Origin: Kribbella soli
Lineage (GTDB): Bacteria > Actinomycetota > Actinomycetes > Propionibacteriales > Kribbellaceae
Reading direction: 5' to 3'
NCBI RefSeq assembly: GCF_004331345.1
Contig: NZ_SJJZ01000001.1
Coordinates: 1,116,001-1,180,000, forward strand
DNA length: 64,000 bases
The position numbers and the translations under genes are program-made. A model generated the notes under the pieces. The model was given only the letters and a program-made list of their open reading frames with translations. It was not told the origin of the DNA and did not search any database. Positions 32,752-41,531 of the stretch are shown piece after piece. The first letter of the stretch is position 1, and each line of letters begins with the position of its first letter.

Positions 32752-33792
32752 ATGGGCCGCATGCGATGGATCGACACCCTGGAAGGCGCGGCCGCCGAGA
32801 AGCTGCCCGAGGCCGTGCACCGCTACTTCCGGCAGGGCTCGGCCGGCGGGGTCAGCGTCGGCGAGGCGACCTCGGCCTGGTCGGCGTACCGGTTCCGTCC
32901 GCACGTGCTGAACGACGTGTCCACCGTCGACCTGAGTACGACGGTGCTCGGCACACCCGTGGACGCGCCGATCCTGGTCGCGCCGTCGACGATGCAGCGG
33001 CTGGCCGACCCGGACGGCGAACTGGCGATGGCGCGCGGCGTCCGCGCGGCGAAGTCGATCCTCGGTGTGTCCAGCAACGCCGGTACGACGTTCGCCGAGC
33101 TAGGAGCGACCGGCGTTCCGTGGTGGCTACAGATCTACGTCGTGCGGAACCGGGAGATCACCGTCCGGATGCTCGACGCCGCCGTCGAGGCCGGAGCGCG
33201 GGCGGTCGTGCTGACCGTCGACACCCCGGTCGTCGGGCGCAAGGAAGACGACGGCGAGACGGTCTGGGACGTCGCGCAACCCGGACAGTTCCTGGCCAAC
33301 CTGCCCGACGGCGAGTGGACCGACGACGACCTCGACAAGGCCGACGACCTGAACCCCGACGTGATCGGCTGGCTCGCGGAACGCACCGGCCTACCGGTGG
33401 TGGTGAAGGGCGTCCTCCGCGGCGACGACGCCAAACGCTGCGCGGACGCGGGCGCCGCCGGCCTCATCGTCTCGAACCACGGCGGCCGTCAGCTCGACGG
33501 CTCGGTCCCCACAGCGCGGGCGCTGCCCGAGGTCGCCGAAGCCGTCGCCGGAAGCAACCTCGAGGTGTACGTCGACGGCGGCATCCGCCGCGGCGAGCAC
33601 GTCCTCGCCGCACTGACCCTCGGCGCCCGCGCGGTGTTCGTCGGCCGTCCTGCCCTCTGGTCCCTGGCTGTCGGCTCGTCCGAGGGCGTCACCCGGCTGC
33701 TGACCGACCTCGGCACCGAACTCGACCACACCCTGCGGCTGGTAGGCGTCTCCACACCGTCGTCACTGACACCGGACCTCGTCACGCACTGA
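32752..33792 (+). CDS. FMN-dependent alpha-hydroxy acid oxidase/dehydrogenase
   Basis: 346 residues. TIM-barrel flavoprotein of the lactate dehydrogenase (LldD)/glycolate oxidase family. It has FMN-site Lys in PVVVKGVL (K219), the catalytic His in SNHGGRQLDG (H243) with its neighbouring Arg, and the phosphate-binding YVDGGIRRG and GARAVFVGRP. An N-terminal EAVHRYFRQGSAGG corresponds to the usual D-Y-Y-x-G-G region, with Phe in place of a Tyr. The substrate is not clear; L-lactate, glycolate or mandelate types are all possible. It is followed by a strong terminator. Confidence 0.87.
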   Translation: MGRMRWIDTLEGAAAEKLPEAVHRYFRQGSAGGVSVGEATSAWSAYRFRPHVLNDVSTVDLSTTVLGTPVDAPILVAPSTMQRLADPDGELAMARGVRAAKSILGVSSNAGTTFAELGATGVPWWLQIYVVRNREITVRMLDAAVEAGARAVVLTVDTPVVGRKEDDGETVWDVAQPGQFLANLPDGEWTDDDLDKADDLNPDVIGWLAERTGLPVVVKGVLRGDDAKRCADAGAAGLIVSNHGGRQLDGSVPTARALPEVAEAVAGSNLEVYVDGGIRRGEHVLAALTLGARAVFVGRPALWSLAVGSSEGVTRLLTDLGTELDHTLRLVGVSTPSSLTPDLVTH

Positions 33793-33821
33793 CCACCTGG
33801 GGAGTCCCAAGACGCAGAAAA

Positions 33822-33850
33822 CCCCCGGGAGTCCCGGGGGCTTTCTGTTG
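33822..33850. terminator. Bidirectional terminator between hydroxyacid oxidase and rplA
   Basis: CCCCCGG and CCGGGGG arms with loop GAGTC are followed on the plus strand by CTTTCTGTT, and on the minus strand by GTTTTCTG. It can end both the oxidase transcript and the rplK-rplA transcript, which converge here. Confidence 0.8.
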
Positions 33851-33865
33851 ATGAGGGGTGGAGGC

Positions 33866-34588
33866 TCAGGCCTCGTCCGCGTCCTCGGTGAGGTTGCGGC
33901 TCAGGTTGGGGTCAACCTGGACGCCCGGCCCCATCGTGGTCGAGAAGACCGTCTTCTTGATGTAGCGGCCCTTCGAGCTGGCCGGCTTCAACCGGAGGAT
34001 CTCCTCGAGCGCGGCGCTGTAGTTCTCCACCAGCTGGGCCTCGTCGAACGACGCCTTGCCGATGATGAAGTGCAGGTTCGCGTGCCGGTCGACCCGGAAC
34101 TCGATCTTGCCGCCCTTGATGTCGTTCACGGCCTTGACCACGTCCGGGGTCACCGTGCCGGTCTTCGGGTTCGGCATCAGACCACGCGGGCCGAGGACCC
34201 GACCGAGGCGGCCGACCTTGCCCATCAGGTCAGGAGTCGCGACGACGGCGTCGAAGTCGAGCCAGCCGTCGGTGACCTTCTTGATCAGGTCGTCGTCGCC
34301 GACGAAGTCGGCGCCGGCGGCCTTCGCGGCCTCGGCCTTCTCACCGGTGGCGAAGACGAGGACCCGTGCCGTCTTGCCGGTACCGTGCGGAAGGTTGACG
34401 GTGCCACGCACCATCTGGTCGGCCTTACGAGGGTCGACCCCGAGACGCATCGCGACGTCCACGGTGGAGTTGAACTTCTTGCTGCCGGCCGCTTCCTTGG
34501 CGAACTTGATCGCCTCGAGCGGGGTGTACAGGTGATCGAAGTCGATCTTCTCCGCGACTGCGCGGTAAGCCTTACTACGCTGTGCCAT
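33866..34588 (-). CDS. rplA: 50S ribosomal protein L1
   Basis: 240 residues, normal length, with the L1 signature [21 protein letters not shown] and rRNA-binding N- and C-terminal segments. ATG start; last gene of the secE-nusG-rplK-rplA run. The gap to rplK (about 105 bases) contains a GCGAAC/GTTCGC hairpin, which might be part of L1 autoregulation, but this is not established. Confidence 0.98.
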   Translation of the reverse strand: MAQRSKAYRAVAEKIDFDHLYTPLEAIKFAKEAAGSKKFNSTVDVAMRLGVDPRKADQMVRGTVNLPHGTGKTARVLVFATGEKAEAAKAAGADFVGDDDLIKKVTDGWLDFDAVVATPDLMGKVGRLGRVLGPRGLMPNPKTGTVTPDVVKAVNDIKGGKIEFRVDRHANLHFIIGKASFDEAQLVENYSAALEEILRLKPASSKGRYIKKTVFSTTMGPGVQVDPNLSRNLTEDADEA

Positions 34589-34693
34589 TGCTTGTCTCCT
34601 GGTGCGAACGGTGTTCGTCGTTCGCGGGTTGTGGTGAATCGGGCGATCGTCGCCCTTCCACTCCTGCTGACCCGGTGTGGGCCGGGTGGACTA

Positions 34694-35125
34694 CTACTTG
34701 TCGACGGTGACGCCCATGGAGCGCGCCGTACCCTCGATGATCTTCATCGCCGCGTCGATGTCACGGGCGTTCAGGTCCGGCATCTTGGTGGTGGCGATCT
34801 CGCGGACCTGGTCCTTGGTGATCTTGCCGACCTTGTCGCGCTGCGGGACGGCCGAGCCCTTCTGCAGACCGGCGGCCTTCTTGATCATCTCCGGCGCCGG
34901 CGGCGTCTTGGTGATGAAGGTGAAGGAACGGTCTTCGTAGATGGTGATCTCGACCGGCACCACGTTGCCACGCATGGATTCCGTCTGGGCGTTGTACGCC
35001 TTGCAGAACTCCATGATGTTGACGCCGTGCGGGCCGAGCGCGGTACCGACCGGCGGGGCCGGCGTCGCTGCACCGGCCTGGAGCTGCACCTTGACCAGGG
35101 CAGCGATCTTCTTCTTGGGAGGCAT
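34694..35125 (-). CDS. rplK: 50S ribosomal protein L11
   Basis: 143 residues, normal length: [37 protein letters not shown] at the N-terminus and [25 protein letters not shown] at the C-terminus. It sits 12 bases after nusG, so it is co-transcribed. Part of the GTPase-associated centre and the target of thiopeptides. Confidence 0.98.
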   Translation of the reverse strand: MPPKKKIAALVKVQLQAGAATPAPPVGTALGPHGVNIMEFCKAYNAQTESMRGNVVPVEITIYEDRSFTFITKTPPAPEMIKKAAGLQKGSAVPQRDKVGKITKDQVREIATTKMPDLNARDIDAAMKIIEGTARSMGVTVDK

Positions 35126-35137
35126 TCTGTCGGGTCC

Positions 35138-36325
35138 TTAGACTTTCTGGATCTGGTTGAAGCTGAGTTCCACCGGGGTCTCCCGGCCGAAGATCTCCAC
35201 CAGGGCCTTGATCCGCTGGGCCTCGGCATTGATCTCCGTGACTGTGGCGTGCAGGGTCGCGAACGGCCCGTCGACCACCATGACCGAGTCGCCCACACCG
35301 AAGTCGGCGACCTCGACCTTCTTCTTCGCCGCGGTCTTGGCGGGTGCGGCACCGGCTTCGGCTGCCGCCGCCTCGGCTGCCGCCACGACAGCCGGAGCGA
35401 GCATCTTCTCAACCTCTTCGAGGCTGAGCGGGACCGGCTTCTGGCTGTTCCCGACGAAGCCGGTCACCGACGGCGTGTGCCGCACGGTCGACCAGGACTC
35501 GTCGGTCAGGTCCATCCGGACCAGCACGTAGCCGGGGAGCACGGTGCGCTTGACCATCCGGCGCTGACCGTTCTTGATCTCGGCGACCTCTTCGGTCGGC
35601 ACGATGATCTCGAAGATGTAGTCCTCCATGTTCAGGGAGTTGATCCGGTTCTCCAGGTTGCCCTTGACCCGGTTCTCCATCCCTGAGTACGTGTGGACGA
35701 CGTACCAGTCGCCGATCTGCGACCGCAGCCGGCTGCGCAGCTCCTCGAGCGGGTCGCCCGGTTCCTCGGGCTCCGCCTCCTCGGCCGCTGCGTCGTCCTC
35801 GTCGTCGTCCGTCGCGGCGGCGGCCGCGGCCAGCGCGTCCACGTCGGCGTCGTCCTCGGACTCGTCGTCACCGGACTCGTCGTCACCGCTGGAGAAGACC
35901 ACCTCGTCGGCCGCGGCAGGCGCCTCGGCGGTGGTCAGCGGAGCGGTCTCGGCGGTCTCGTCGGCCAGTTCCTCGGCGGCGTCCTCGACGTCGTCCTCGG
36001 TCACGACCTCGGCGGCCTCGGACTCGTCGGCCGCCGGCACCACCACTACCGGCTCGTCGTCGGAGGTGTCGGCGTCCGCGCGGGGCGTCTCCGCCTCGTC
36101 GTCGGCGGAGTACTCGTCGTCGTCCACATCGTCCTCGTCCTCGCCGGCGGCGTCGTCGTCGAGACCCGCGAACGGGTCGTCGTCGTCATCGTCGTCGTCA
36201 GCGAACAGATCGTCATCGGTGGCGTTCTCGTCGAAGTCGAGATCGAGGTCGGCGTCGGATACGTCGAACTCGTCCTCGTGGTCGAGGACCTCGTCGTCGC
36301 GCTCGGACACGTCGTACTCCGTCAT
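35138..36325 (-). CDS. nusG: Transcription termination/antitermination protein NusG with a very long acidic N-terminus
   Basis: 395 residues, about twice the length of E. coli NusG. Residues 1 to about 205 are low-complexity and very acidic (runs such as [14 protein letters not shown]). The NGN domain begins at about 212 ([37 protein letters not shown]). An Ala-rich linker of about 30 residues ([18 protein letters not shown]) separates it from the KOW domain ([38 protein letters not shown]). Actinobacteria often have a shorter acidic extension. It lies between secE and rplK. Confidence 0.97.
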   Translation of the reverse strand: MTEYDVSERDDEVLDHEDEFDVSDADLDLDFDENATDDDLFADDDDDDDDPFAGLDDDAAGEDEDDVDDDEYSADDEAETPRADADTSDDEPVVVVPAADESEAAEVVTEDDVEDAAEELADETAETAPLTTAEAPAAADEVVFSSGDDESGDDESEDDADVDALAAAAAATDDDEDDAAAEEAEPEEPGDPLEELRSRLRSQIGDWYVVHTYSGMENRVKGNLENRINSLNMEDYIFEIIVPTEEVAEIKNGQRRMVKRTVLPGYVLVRMDLTDESWSTVRHTPSVTGFVGNSQKPVPLSLEEVEKMLAPAVVAAAEAAAAEAGAAPAKTAAKKKVEVADFGVGDSVMVVDGPFATLHATVTEINAEAQRIKALVEIFGRETPVELSFNQIQKV

Positions 36326-36401
36326 CTGTGGCTCGGGGTCTTGTCTGCTTCGGGTCGGGTCAGGAGCCCGGGACCTACGGTCGGGATCGTGGTGGGCGGC
36401 C

Positions 36402-36644
36402 TCAGCCGAAGATCTTGAACATCGCCCAGCCGAAGGCGAGGTCGAGGACCGAGACGATCGCGATGACGAACACCACGAAGGTCAGGACGACCGCGAAGTA
36501 GGTGGAGAGCTGCTTGCGGGTCGGCCAGACGACCTTGCGGAGCTCGGCAACCACCTGGCGGTAGAAGCGCAGCAGGCCCCTGCCCTGCTTGCCTTCCGCA
36601 GGCTTGCCGGCGCCGGACGGTGCCGGGGTGCGCGTCTCCGTCAC
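36402..36644 (-). CDS. secE: Preprotein translocase subunit SecE
   Basis: 80 residues with a GTG start. The amphipathic helix [20 protein letters not shown] is followed by the single membrane segment [21 protein letters not shown], the normal layout of single-helix SecE. Located between tRNA-Trp and nusG as in most actinobacteria. Confidence 0.96.
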   Translation of the reverse strand: MTETRTPAPSGAGKPAEGKQGRGLLRFYRQVVAELRKVVWPTRKQLSTYFAVVLTFVVFVIAIVSVLDLAFGWAMFKIFG

Positions 36645-36699
36645 GACCTACCTCTTTCGCTAGCGGCGGCCTGACCGGCCCTGCGCCGGTCAGGATTTG

Positions 36700-36772
36700 C
36701 AGGGCACGAGGGACTTGAACCCCCAACCTTCGGTTTTGGAGACCGATGCTCTGCCAGTTGAGCTAGTGCCCT
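36700..36772 (-). tRNA. trpT: tRNA-Trp (anticodon CCA)
   Basis: Minus-strand cloverleaf of 73 bases: acceptor AGGGCAC/GTGCCCT with G at the discriminator, D-arm TAGCTCAACTGGCAGAG, anticodon stem TCGGT/ACCGA around loop CTCCAAA, and T-arm GGGGGTTCAAGTCCC. CCA is not encoded. It precedes secE, as in related genomes. Confidence 0.96.
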
Positions 36773-36850
36773 CTGCAATCCATCCGGACGCCGCGTCGGA
36801 CCTGATCTCGGGCATGCCGGATCAGGGCCACCAACGCCCGGACCTAGAGA

Positions 36851-36880
36851 AGTGTACGGGGTCGGAGCCACCTGGTCGAA
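36851..36880 (-). promoter_or_regulatory. Candidate promoter for tRNA-Trp-secE-nusG
   Basis: On the minus strand TTCGAC and TACACT are separated by 18 bases, about 75 bases upstream of the tRNA-Trp 5' end. It is the clearest sigma-70-type match in the 280-base gap before aspC, and that gap holds no other recognisable feature. Confidence 0.5.
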
Positions 36881-37061
36881 CTCAGCCTCTCGGCATCCTT
36901 CGCCCTGGCCCTGCCCGCACGACCCCCCATCGGGCGCCGCACCGCGGTCAGAACCATACAGCCTCCAGATGGTCCCAACGGACAGTGCCCCCGGCGCGTT
37001 CCCCGCCCACCCCGTGAAACCCGCGAGCACCGCCGTACGGCGTGGTGCCAGGATGGGCCGC

Positions 37062-38255
37062 ATGGGTTCCAGGATCTCGGCGCGGATCGGCGCCATCAGT
37101 GAATCGGCGACGCTGGCGGTCGACGCCAAGGCGAAGGCGCTCAAGGCGGCCGGGCGCCCGGTGATCGGGTTCGGCGCGGGTGAGCCGGACTTCCCGACGC
37201 CGGACTACATCGTCGAGGCGGCGGTCGCGGCCGCGCGGGATCCGAAGAACCACCGGTACAGCCCGGCCGGCGGCCTGCCGGAGCTCAAGCAGGCGATCGC
37301 CGACAAGACGAAACGGGACTCCGGCTACGAGATCGAGGCGTCCCAGGTCCTGGTCACGAACGGCGGCAAGCACGCGGTCTACAACGCGTTCGCGACGCTG
37401 CTCGACCCGGGTGACGAGGTCCTGCTGCCCGCGCCGTACTGGACGACGTACCCGGAGACGATCCGGCTGGCCGGCGGCGTACCGGTCGAGGTGCTCGCCG
37501 ACGAGTCGCAGAACTACTGCGTCACCGTCAAGCAGCTCGAGGCGGCCCGGACCTCGAAGACCAAGGCGCTCCTGTTCTGTTCGCCGTCGAACCCGACCGG
37601 CGCGGTCGACAGCCCGGAGGCGGTCGAGGCGATCGGCCGGTGGGCGCTCGAGCATGACCTGTGGGTGATCACGGACGAGATCTACGAGCACCTGACGTAC
37701 GGCGACGTACGGGCGACCTCGATCCCGGTCGCCGTACCGGAACTGGCCGACAAGACCGTCGTACTGAACGGTGTCGCCAAGACCTACGCGATGACCGGCT
37801 GGCGGGTCGGGTGGCTGATCGGGCCGAAGGACGTCATCAAGGCCGCGACGAACCTGCAGTCGCACCAGACCTCGAACGTCTGCAACATCGCCCAGCGGGC
37901 CGCGCTCGCCGCGGTGTCCGGCGATCTGAGCGCGGTCGACGAGATGAAGGCCGCGTTCGACCGGCGCCGACGGACCATGGTCCGGATGCTCAACGAGATC
38001 CCCGGTGTCGAGTGCCCGGAGCCGACCGGCGCGTTCTACGCGTACCCGTCGGTCAAGGGTGTGCTCGGCAAGGAGATCGCGGGGCGTACGCCGACGTCGT
38101 CCTCGGAGCTGGCCGATCTGATCCTCGACGAGGTCGAGGTGGCGGTCGTGCCGGGTGAGGCGTTCGGCGCGCCCGGGTACCTGCGGCTGTCGTACGCGCT
38201 CGGCGACGACGACCTGGCCGAGGGCCTCGGCCGGGTTGCCAAGTTGCTGAGCTGA
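37062..38255 (+). CDS. aspC: Aspartate aminotransferase (class I, PLP)
   Basis: 397 residues from ATG ([27 protein letters not shown]); an ATG three codons upstream is also possible. PLP-binding Lys240 is in [15 protein letters not shown]; also CSPSNPTG, and [12 protein letters not shown] with the Asp/Tyr cofactor contacts. It is close to the AspC that lies next to secE in other actinobacteria. It makes aspartate and 2-oxoglutarate from oxaloacetate and glutamate, reversibly. Confidence 0.93.
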   Translation: MGSRISARIGAISESATLAVDAKAKALKAAGRPVIGFGAGEPDFPTPDYIVEAAVAAARDPKNHRYSPAGGLPELKQAIADKTKRDSGYEIEASQVLVTNGGKHAVYNAFATLLDPGDEVLLPAPYWTTYPETIRLAGGVPVEVLADESQNYCVTVKQLEAARTSKTKALLFCSPSNPTGAVDSPEAVEAIGRWALEHDLWVITDEIYEHLTYGDVRATSIPVAVPELADKTVVLNGVAKTYAMTGWRVGWLIGPKDVIKAATNLQSHQTSNVCNIAQRAALAAVSGDLSAVDEMKAAFDRRRRTMVRMLNEIPGVECPEPTGAFYAYPSVKGVLGKEIAGRTPTSSSELADLILDEVEVAVVPGEAFGAPGYLRLSYALGDDDLAEGLGRVAKLLS

Positions 38256-38280
38256 TTTCGCGGGGCGGGTAGGGGATCGG

Positions 38281-38286
38281 TAACCT
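38281..38286 (+). promoter_or_regulatory. -10 box for a leaderless adenosine deaminase transcript
   Basis: TAACCT, six bases, then the ATG of the deaminase gene; no ribosome site precedes the ATG. Confidence 0.4.
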
Positions 38287-38292
38287 TCGGTA

Positions 38293-39327
38293 ATGACGCA
38301 GCGGGATCTGCGGGTGCTGCCGAAAACACACCTGCATCTGCACTTCTCCGGGTCGATGCGGCACCTGACGCTGGTCGAGCTGGCGGACAAGCACGGCGTA
38401 CGGCTGCCGGACGCGCTGCGGACCGATTGGCCGCCGGAGCTGTCGGCGGCCGACGAGCGTGGCTGGTTCCGGTTCCAGCGGCTGTACGACATCGCGCGCT
38501 CGGTGCTGCGCACGGAGGACGACGTACGGCGTCTGGTCCGCGAGGCGGCCGAGGACGACCGGGCGGACGGCTCGCGCTGGCTGGAGATCCAGGTGGACCC
38601 GTCCGGGTACGCGAACCGGTTCCACGGGATCACCGAGTTCACCGACCTGGTGCTGGACGCCGCCCGCGACGCGTCGGCGTCGACGGGAATCGCCGTCCAG
38701 GTCATCATCGCCGCCAACCGGACCCGGCACCCGCTCGACGCCCGCACACTGGCACGGCTGGCCTCGCAGTACGTCGGACGCGGTGTGGTCGGGTTCGGCC
38801 TGTCGAACGACGAGCGGCGCGGTACGACGTCCGAGTTCGCGCCGGCGTTCCGCATCGCGCGCAGCGCCGGGCTGCTCGCGGCGCCGCACGGTGGTGAGCT
38901 GTGCGGTCCGGCGACTGTGCGGACCTGTCTGGACGAGCTGGGCGCGGGCCGCATCGGCCACGGCGTCCGTTCCGTCGAGGATCCCGACCTCCTGAAGCGG
39001 GTCGTCGACGCGCAGATCGCGTTGGAGGTCTGCCCCGCGTCCAACGTCTCGCTCGGCGTCTACCGGCGCCCCGAGGACGTCCCCCTCCGCAAGCTCTACG
39101 AGGCGGGCGCCCGAATCGCCCTCGGCGCCGACGACCCCCTGCTCTTCGGCTCCCGCCTGGCCGAACAGTACGAATCCGCCCGCACCGTCCACGGTTTCAC
39201 CGACCCCGAACTGGCCGACCTCGCCCGCAGCTCGGTCCTCGCCTCCACCGCCCCACCCGACGTCCAGAAGACCCTCCTGACCGAAATCGACGAATGGCTA
39301 GGAACCCCCGCCACAGTCCCGGCCTGA
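38293..39327 (+). CDS. add: Adenosine deaminase family protein
   Basis: 344 residues. Zinc amidohydrolase with HxH in LHLHFSGSM, substrate/zinc region APHGGE, IGHGVRS, and [11 protein letters not shown]. The last is a variant of the usual TDDP motif, with Ala for Thr. Adenosine or a related aminopurine nucleoside is the likely substrate; aminodeoxyfutalosine deaminase or an adenine deaminase-like role cannot be excluded. It lies 37 bases after aspC and is probably leaderless. Confidence 0.85.
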   Translation: MTQRDLRVLPKTHLHLHFSGSMRHLTLVELADKHGVRLPDALRTDWPPELSAADERGWFRFQRLYDIARSVLRTEDDVRRLVREAAEDDRADGSRWLEIQVDPSGYANRFHGITEFTDLVLDAARDASASTGIAVQVIIAANRTRHPLDARTLARLASQYVGRGVVGFGLSNDERRGTTSEFAPAFRIARSAGLLAAPHGGELCGPATVRTCLDELGAGRIGHGVRSVEDPDLLKRVVDAQIALEVCPASNVSLGVYRRPEDVPLRKLYEAGARIALGADDPLLFGSRLAEQYESARTVHGFTDPELADLARSSVLASTAPPDVQKTLLTEIDEWLGTPATVPA

Positions 39328-39365
39328 GTTCCGGACAAGTGCTGGTTGCGTTCCGGTTCAGGTCA

Positions 39366-39394
39366 TTGTCCGGGGGTCGGCGCGGGCCTAACTT
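39366..39394 (+). promoter_or_regulatory. Promoter of leaderless trpB2
   Basis: TTGTCC, 17 bases, TAACTT, then seven bases and the ATG. Both boxes and spacing are good, and transcription should start at the first base of the start codon. Confidence 0.6.
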
Positions 39395-39401
39395 TGCGTG
39401 C

Positions 39402-40772
39402 ATGACGCCGACGAAGATCCTGCTTCCAGAGGACGAGCTGCCGACCCGTTGGTACAACGTGCTGCACGACCTGCCGACGCCTCCGCCGCCGGTGCTGCAT
39501 CCGGGCACAGGGCAACCGATCGGGCCGGACGATCTCACGCCGCTGTTCCCGATGGACCTGATCCTGCAGGAGGTCTCGCAGGAGCAGTACGTCGACATTC
39601 CGGGCGAGGTGCTCGACGTCTACCGGCTGTGGCGACCCAGCCCGTTGTATCGCGCGCACCGGCTGGAGAAGGCGCTCGATACGCCGGCCCGGATCTACTA
39701 CAAGTACGAGGGCGTCTCACCGGCGGGATCGCACAAACCGAACACCGCGGTCCCCCAGGCGTACTACAACGCGAAGTCCGGCGTCCGGAAGCTCACCACC
39801 GAGACCGGCGCCGGCCAGTGGGGTACGGCGCTCGCGTTCGCCTGCGCGCAGTTCGGATTGGAGTGCGAGGTCTGGCAGGTGCGGGCGTCGTACGACCAGA
39901 AGCCGTACCGGCGGACGATGATGCAGGTGTTCGGGGCGACCGTGCACCCGAGCCCGTCCGACCTGACCGAGGCCGGGCGGAAGATCCTCGCCGGTGACCC
40001 GGACTCCACCGGATCGCTCGGGATCGCGATCAGCGAGGCGGTCGAGGCTGCCGTGCAGGATCCCGAGGTGCACTACGCGCTCGGCTCAGTGCTCAACCAC
40101 GTGCTGATGCACCAGACGATCATCGGCGAGGAAGCGCTGATGCAGCTCGCAATGGTGGGTGAGACCCCCGACCTGATCGTCGGCTGCACCGGTGGCGGGT
40201 CGAACTTCGGCGGCCTGGCATTCCCGTTCCTGCGGGAGAAATGGGCCGGCCGGATGTCACCGGTGGTGCGCGCGGTCGAGCCGGCCGCCTGCCCGTCACT
40301 CACCCAGGGCAGGTACGCGTACGACTTCGGCGACACCCTCGGGATGACGCCGTTGATGAAGATGCACACGCTGGGCCATGACTTCATCCCCGACCCGATC
40401 CACGCCGGCGGCCTGCGGTACCACGGGATGAGCCCGCTGATCAGCCACCTCTACGAGACCGGCGAGATCGAGGCCGTCGCCAAACCACAGTCCGAGTGCT
40501 TCGCCGCCGGAGTCCAGTTCGCGCGGACCGAAGGCATCGTCCCCGCACCCGAGCCCACCCACGCCCTGGCGGTCACCGTCGAAGAAGCCCAACGCTGCAA
40601 GGAGTCCGGCGAGGAGAAGGTCATCCTCACCGCCCTCTGCGGACACGGTCACCTCGACCTCGCCGCGTACGACGCCCACCTGTCCAACGCCATCACCGAT
40701 CGCACCTGGGAGGACGCCGAGATCCAGTCGGCAGTAGCCGAGGCCCTGACCCACCTGCCCGCGATCGGCTGA
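39402..40772 (+). CDS. trpB: TrpB2-type tryptophan synthase beta chain
   Basis: 456 residues, the long TrpB2 subfamily. It has an N-terminal extension ([25 protein letters not shown]) and [19 protein letters not shown] with PLP Lys112. [16 protein letters not shown] and the cofactor phosphate loop [11 protein letters not shown] follow, then [14 protein letters not shown]. It uses indole and serine, or L-phosphoserine in some homologs, to make tryptophan. No trpA is nearby, which is usual for TrpB2. The start is fixed by a promoter whose -10 box ends seven bases before the ATG. Confidence 0.92.
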   Translation: MTPTKILLPEDELPTRWYNVLHDLPTPPPPVLHPGTGQPIGPDDLTPLFPMDLILQEVSQEQYVDIPGEVLDVYRLWRPSPLYRAHRLEKALDTPARIYYKYEGVSPAGSHKPNTAVPQAYYNAKSGVRKLTTETGAGQWGTALAFACAQFGLECEVWQVRASYDQKPYRRTMMQVFGATVHPSPSDLTEAGRKILAGDPDSTGSLGIAISEAVEAAVQDPEVHYALGSVLNHVLMHQTIIGEEALMQLAMVGETPDLIVGCTGGGSNFGGLAFPFLREKWAGRMSPVVRAVEPAACPSLTQGRYAYDFGDTLGMTPLMKMHTLGHDFIPDPIHAGGLRYHGMSPLISHLYETGEIEAVAKPQSECFAAGVQFARTEGIVPAPEPTHALAVTVEEAQRCKESGEEKVILTALCGHGHLDLAAYDAHLSNAITDRTWEDAEIQSAVAEALTHLPAIG

Positions 40773-40776
40773 CAGG

Positions 40777-41280
40777 TCAGCGCCCGCCGCGCTTCCACCA
40801 CGGCTTGGGCCGCTTCGCCACCGCGGTGAGCCAGTCCTCCGGGATGGCCCACTCGCGGGAGGTCAGCGCGTCGAAGTACTGCACCTTCAGGCTGTCCGGC
40901 AGCCAGTACGTCGCCTTGTGGCGGCCGGACACCTCGAAGTACGTCGTCCGTTGGCGACGGCTCCACACCGTCGCCTGGTTCGAGCTGTAGGCGAGGCGTA
41001 CGTAGTCCCAGCGCGCCTGCTCGTCGTCCATGTCGAAGGGGCGCTCGACCACGCGCCCTCGTCCCTGCGGCTCCTGCTCGATCTCGTCGATCAGCTTCTG
41101 CACAACGGGGCGATCGTCGGTGAGCTTCGCCGGCAGCTGCAGTCCCACCGGATCCAGCACCACCGCACCCAGCCGCGGCCGCGCCACCTCCAAGAACACC
41201 TCGAGCAGCGCGAACCCTTCCTCCACCCGTCCGAACCGATCCAGCTCGGCGTGCAACGTCGTCACGGCTTCCTCGGGCAT
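40777..41280 (-). CDS. Hypothetical protein, divergent partner of the XRE-TPR operon
   Basis: 167 residues. I do not recognise the family. The sequence is soluble, with a predicted helical N-terminus and conserved-looking charged and aromatic residues (DYVRLAYSSNQATVWSRRQRTTYFEV; WAIPEDWLTAVAKRPKPWWKR). TAAAGT followed by six bases then the ATG suggests a leaderless transcript. Three 10-bp-phased repeats lie just upstream, reaching the -35 position. It ends four bases from the convergent trpB2. Confidence 0.65.
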   Translation of the reverse strand: MPEEAVTTLHAELDRFGRVEEGFALLEVFLEVARPRLGAVVLDPVGLQLPAKLTDDRPVVQKLIDEIEQEPQGRGRVVERPFDMDDEQARWDYVRLAYSSNQATVWSRRQRTTYFEVSGRHKATYWLPDSLKVQYFDALTSREWAIPEDWLTAVAKRPKPWWKRGGR

Positions 41281-41313
41281 CCCACAACTTTAGAGGTCCG
41301 CCGTCGAGGGGGC

Positions 41314-41339
41314 TGCCCCTATCTGCCCCGGGATGCCCC
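41314..41339 (-). repeat. Iteron cluster 1: three TGCCCC (GGGGCA) repeats with a 10-base period
   Basis: TGCCCC occurs at 41314, 41324 and 41334, exactly one helical turn apart, and reads GGGGCA on the minus strand. It ends at the -35 position of the leaderless hypothetical gene. It is the mirror image of cluster 2. Confidence 0.7.
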
Positions 41340-41443
41340 GCCGCCCTCACGCTCAGCAACCGTCTCCCCGCGGCGAAATCACCGTCGATAGGCCGCCGCG
41401 AACCATTCACGGCGGCCGAGAACCCCTTTTTCCACAGGGATTC

Positions 41444-41469
41444 GGGGCAGATCGGGGCAGCATGGGGCA
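41444..41469 (+). repeat. Iteron cluster 2: three GGGGCA repeats with a 10-base period
   Basis: GGGGCAG at 41444, 41454 and 41464, again 10 bases apart, 63-88 bases before the XRE-TPR start. Together with cluster 1 it gives an inverted pair of operator-like arrays about 105 bases apart in one divergent promoter region. Confidence 0.7.
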
Positions 41470-41518
41470 GATCGTCCACAAGGCCCGATTTCGTGGTCGC
41501 GGAGGGTGTTCAGCGCCT

Positions 41519-41524
41519 TACAGT
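41519..41524 (+). promoter_or_regulatory. -10 box of the leaderless XRE-TPR operon
   Basis: TACAGT, seven bases (TACCGCC), ATG. No ribosome site is present. The -35 region is weak, which would suit an activated promoter. Confidence 0.5.
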
Positions 41525-41531
41525 TACCGCC

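Noticed and set aside
32589..32777. A 62-codon minus-strand frame overlapping the Cys-rich leader peptide
   Set aside because: It is in another frame, Arg-rich with no ribosome site, and crosses the start of the divergent oxidase gene; the 27-codon frame fits the -10 box better.
34620..34670. Hairpin GCGAAC/GTTCGC between rplK and rplA as a proven L1 binding site
   Set aside because: It is only a short stem with no clear L1-site consensus, so it is mentioned only in the rplA entry.
35628..36674. Ser-rich plus-strand frame opposite nusG
   Set aside because: It is the mirror of the Asp/Glu/Ala-rich NusG codons; the poly-Ser composition is an artefact.
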